7,330 bases of DNA from JAAYYY01 sp032260445 (GTDB lineage Bacteria > Chloroflexota > Anaerolineae > Promineifilales > Promineifilaceae), in assembly GCA_032260445.1 (NCBI GenBank), contig JAVVFG010000216.1:1-7330 (forward strand), in the 5' to 3' direction. Under the pieces are notes generated by a model. That model saw only the letters and a program-made list of their open reading frames with translations, had not been told where the DNA came from and did not search any database. A program made the position numbers and the translations under genes. Below, piece by piece: positions 4,936 to 7,330 of the stretch. How positions within the stretch are numbered: position 1 is the stretch's first letter; the number at the start of each line of letters is the position of its first letter.

Positions 4936-7330
4936 TCAAGGCTTACCGTAGAGATGCTGGTAGACGGCGTAGCCGGTGTAGATGCGCTGAATGTAGGATC
5001 TCGTCTCCCGGAAATCTACGGTTTCCAAATAGAGATCGGGATCGTCGCCGGCGCTGGCGTACCAGCGGGCCGCGTTACCTGGCCCGCCATTGTAGGCGGA
5101 GAGAGCAGCGTAGACGCTGCCGTCGAACGCCTTAAGCTGCTGCGACAGATAGAACGCGCCGAACTCGAGCCCAACGTAGGGCCGGTAGAGGTCCTCGTTG
5201 TCATAGTCAGGCCAGGACAACTGCCGTGCGATGTCGTCGCCCGTTCCTGGCATGACCTGGCTCAGCCCCTGAGCGCCAGCAAAGGAGGCCACAAAGCTTT
5301 CGAACAGGCTTTCCTGGCGAATTAAGGCAAACTGCAGGAGCGGATCGTAACCGTAGCGACCGGCCAGCGGCAGTACCAACTCCTGATAATAGACCGGATA
5401 GGAGAGCCGGCCGATCAGCCGCGGCGCCTCAAACACGCGCGTCTCCGTCAGGGCCAGCAAGCGTTCCGCTGCCAGAATGGAGGAGCGATAGAGTCCAAGA
5501 TCGCGGAAGAAGAGCGCAAGCTGGTAGGTCGTCAGGGCATCGCCGGCGTAAGCGTCCCGTATGGCTTCCAGCTCGCGCCGCGCTTGTTCGTAAAGGCCGA
5601 GCTGCCACAGCTTCTGGCCGCGCACGAGGCGCGCATCATCGCGCAGGGCGGGCGTGAGGTTGCTCAGACTGGCACCTTCTTCCAGGCCAAGACGCTCAGC
5701 TAACCAGGCTTCAGCAGCGGCCATCTCGGCAGCTTCGTCTGCCTCCAGGTGCAGCTCCGGCAACGGGCTGAACGGCTCGCCGCCGGTCGCTACCTCCTGC
5801 ACCCGGAGCGGATAATAACTCACGCCAGACATAGCGGTTGCGGTGATCTCATACGTCGCCCGCTCTTCTTCCGGCGCGGTGCGCAGCAACCAGATGATCG
5901 CCGCTGCGCCATAGTCAGCCGCCGGATAAGTGGCTGCCAGGCGCTGCCAAATGTCCATGGCGCGCGCGGTCTGTCCTTCCTGCCACTCACGTAATCCGGC
6001 ACGGAACAGAGCGCGAGGCACCTGCTCGTGTGCCGGATACTCTTCGACGAGCGCCCAGTAAAGAGCGAGGGCTTCATCACGCGCGCCGCGCGCATCCTGC
6101 AATAGCGCCGCCTGCCAGGTGGCCTCTGCGGCCTCGGCAGTGGCTGGATAAGCGTCGCGCAGCTCGAGGTGGGTTGCCAGGGCAGCGTCAGCCATCCCCG
6201 CCCGCCCGTAAAACGCAGCCTTCTCAGCCAGTGCCCGCGGAGCATTTTCTCCTGCGCCCGTCGCGGCATAGCGGTCGAACTGCGCCAGAGCTGCCTCAGT
6301 GTTACCCATGGCTTCGTAACACCAGGCGAGATAGAGGTGAGCATCGGCCGCATAGTCCACGGGATTCGCGGCCAAGTACTCCTCGAAAGCGACGATGCCC
6401 GGCGAATAAGCGCCGGCGTAGTAGTCAACCAGTCCGCGCTGGTAGAGCGAGACGTCAACACCAGCCTCAACCAGCTCTACGAGTCCAAGGTAACTATGGT
6501 AAGCGCGCGGGTAGTTATTCGCGCCGAAGAGATAGCGATCATAGGCAGCTTGCTCTTGCCCAGCCAACATCAGCGCCTGCCCGGATCGGTAGGTCATCTC
6601 ACCGCGCGTATTCTCGGTCACGGCCAGGTCGTGAATTGCCTCATACTGGGCGACGGCATTCTCGTACTGGCCTGCCTCCAAATAATAGTCGGCCAGCTTC
6701 TGGCGATTCTCGATTTCCGCAAGCCGGTGCGCGCCAGCCTGCAACGCGGCTTCATAGGCAGCGGCGGCTGCCGTCGTGTCGCCGGCCTGCAGTTCACAGC
6801 GCGCGATGAGCGGCTGCACGTAGGCCGCCATATCGGGGTTCGCTCCCAGATAAGCGCGGTAATTGGCGATCGCCTCCGGGCACTTGCCCTGTCCTTCCTG
6901 AGCCTCGGCAGTGAAGAAGAGGGCGGCGGCTCCGGGACCCGTTGCCAGTAATTGCGCGGTCTCTGTCACGGCGGCCTGGCTCTGCAGCCGTCCCGGTGCA
7001 GCCGGCGTCGCCCCTGCACCTGCCGCCGCCAGGGCTTGATAACGCTGCAGAATCTCCTCGGCATCGGGATAACGCTCTAGACGCAAGTAAGCCAGCGACA
7101 GGCTCCACAAGGCTTGACTTTGCTGTTCGCGCGTCAGGCTTCCCGGCTGGCTCAAGCCACCCTCGAAAACGGCGGCGGCTGAGGTGTAGTCTTCGTGGTG
7201 GAGGTACTGCTGGCCCAGCTCGAGCATTTCGCTCGGGGCCAACGTCGGCGTGGGTGACGGGGTGATCGTCGGGGGTGCGGTTGCCGTCGCTGTACCAGCG
7301 CGCGCAAGTTCGCGCAGTGGCGGCGCCACG
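4936..7330 (-). CDS. TPR-containing soluble lytic murein transglycosylase (Slt70-like, GH23), N-terminus beyond window
   Basis: An envelope enzyme that cleaves the MurNAc–GlcNAc bond of peptidoglycan without water, leaving 1,6-anhydroMurNAc ends. About 797 codons are visible; the frame is open to the edge, so the start and any signal peptide or anchor are missing. Residue numbers count from 7329. A Pro/Thr linker, PPTITPSPTPTLAPSE (19–34), is followed by roughly 35–625 of helical TPR-like repeats (for example AHLYLAWCYEAMGNTEAALAQ, near 330–350), the superhelix typical of Slt70. The C-terminal GH23 domain runs from about 655: ALIRQESLFES (668–678) with the likely catalytic acid Glu673, GAQGLSQVMPGTG (685–697), AYNGGPGN (745–752) and ETRSYIQRIYTGY (775–787). 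The usual GLMQ reads GLSQ here. All four family motifs are present, so activity is likely. The linker suggests a membrane-tethered or lipoprotein form (inference). Confidence 0.92.
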   Translation of the reverse strand, partial: VAPPLRELARAGTATATAPPTITPSPTPTLAPSEMLELGQQYLHHEDYTSAAAVFEGGLSQPGSLTREQQSQALWSLSLAYLRLERYPDAEEILQRYQALAAAGAGATPAAPGRLQSQAAVTETAQLLATGPGAAALFFTAEAQEGQGKCPEAIANYRAYLGANPDMAAYVQPLIARCELQAGDTTAAAAAYEAALQAGAHRLAEIENRQKLADYYLEAGQYENAVAQYEAIHDLAVTENTRGEMTYRSGQALMLAGQEQAAYDRYLFGANNYPRAYHSYLGLVELVEAGVDVSLYQRGLVDYYAGAYSPGIVAFEEYLAANPVDYAADAHLYLAWCYEAMGNTEAALAQFDRYAATGAGENAPRALAEKAAFYGRAGMADAALATHLELRDAYPATAEAAEATWQAALLQDARGARDEALALYWALVEEYPAHEQVPRALFRAGLREWQEGQTARAMDIWQRLAATYPAADYGAAAIIWLLRTAPEEERATYEITATAMSGVSYYPLRVQEVATGGEPFSPLPELHLEADEAAEMAAAEAWLAERLGLEEGASLSNLTPALRDDARLVRGQKLWQLGLYEQARRELEAIRDAYAGDALTTYQLALFFRDLGLYRSSILAAERLLALTETRVFEAPRLIGRLSYPVYYQELVLPLAGRYGYDPLLQFALIRQESLFESFVASFAGAQGLSQVMPGTGDDIARQLSWPDYDNEDLYRPYVGLEFGAFYLSQQLKAFDGSVYAALSAYNGGPGNAARWYASAGDDPDLYLETVDFRETRSYIQRIYTGYAVYQHLYGKP

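Noticed and set aside
4520..6056. A shared 17-bp string at 4520–4536 and 6040–6056
   Set aside because: Both copies encode the same residues (ALVEE) in the same frame within helical segments of two proteins, so chance codon agreement explains it better than a mobile or regulatory repeat.
6030..6951. Two overlapping plus-strand frames of about 260 codons opposite the TPR region
   Set aside because: They lie opposite the TPR repeats, which are clearly coding. One is Arg/Pro-rich; the other is the antisense of repetitive helical code and shows no family motif.

Overview
The window looks like a stretch of GC-rich bacterial chromosome. By gene style it most resembles Chloroflexota: long TPR–transglycosylase proteins with Pro/Thr linkers, single-pass propeller proteins of no named family, and the wording of the MiaB N-terminus. 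That assignment is inference from protein style; there is no rRNA or marker gene to fix it. All five recognisable genes lie on the minus strand, so the map reads right to left and both ends are cut by the window edge.

Reading in the direction of transcription: (1) 7330–4936 is the C-terminal ~800 residues of a secreted or membrane-bound TPR protein ending in a Slt70-type lytic transglycosylase domain. (2) A 95-bp gap follows, holding a perfect 11-bp inverted repeat. (3) 4840–2339 is an 833-residue protein with one N-terminal membrane anchor, an unassigned middle region and a C-terminal beta-propeller-like region. (4) A 90-bp gap follows with small competing stems, a lone -10-like hexamer and a purine-rich leader. 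(5) 2248–1088 is a DAO-family FAD oxidoreductase resembling sarcosine oxidase beta subunits. (6) After 21 bp comes 1066–248, a class I SAM-dependent methyltransferase. (7) A 39-bp gap carrying heptamer repeats leads to 208–1, the N-terminal 69 residues of a MiaB-type tRNA methylthiotransferase.

Two functional blocks are likely. The transglycosylase and the propeller protein both act outside the cytoplasm and may belong to cell-envelope work. The oxidoreductase, methyltransferase and miaB are close together and probably co-transcribed, though oxidoreductase and methyltransferase substrates cannot be read from sequence.

I found no mobile element, CRISPR array, tRNA or rRNA, and no clear new system. 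The points most worth a second look are the heptamer repeats that form the last codons of the methyltransferase and fold back near the miaB start, the perfect hairpin between the two envelope genes, and the composite architecture of the 833-residue protein, whose middle region resembles a peptidase-MA-like fold without the zinc motif.
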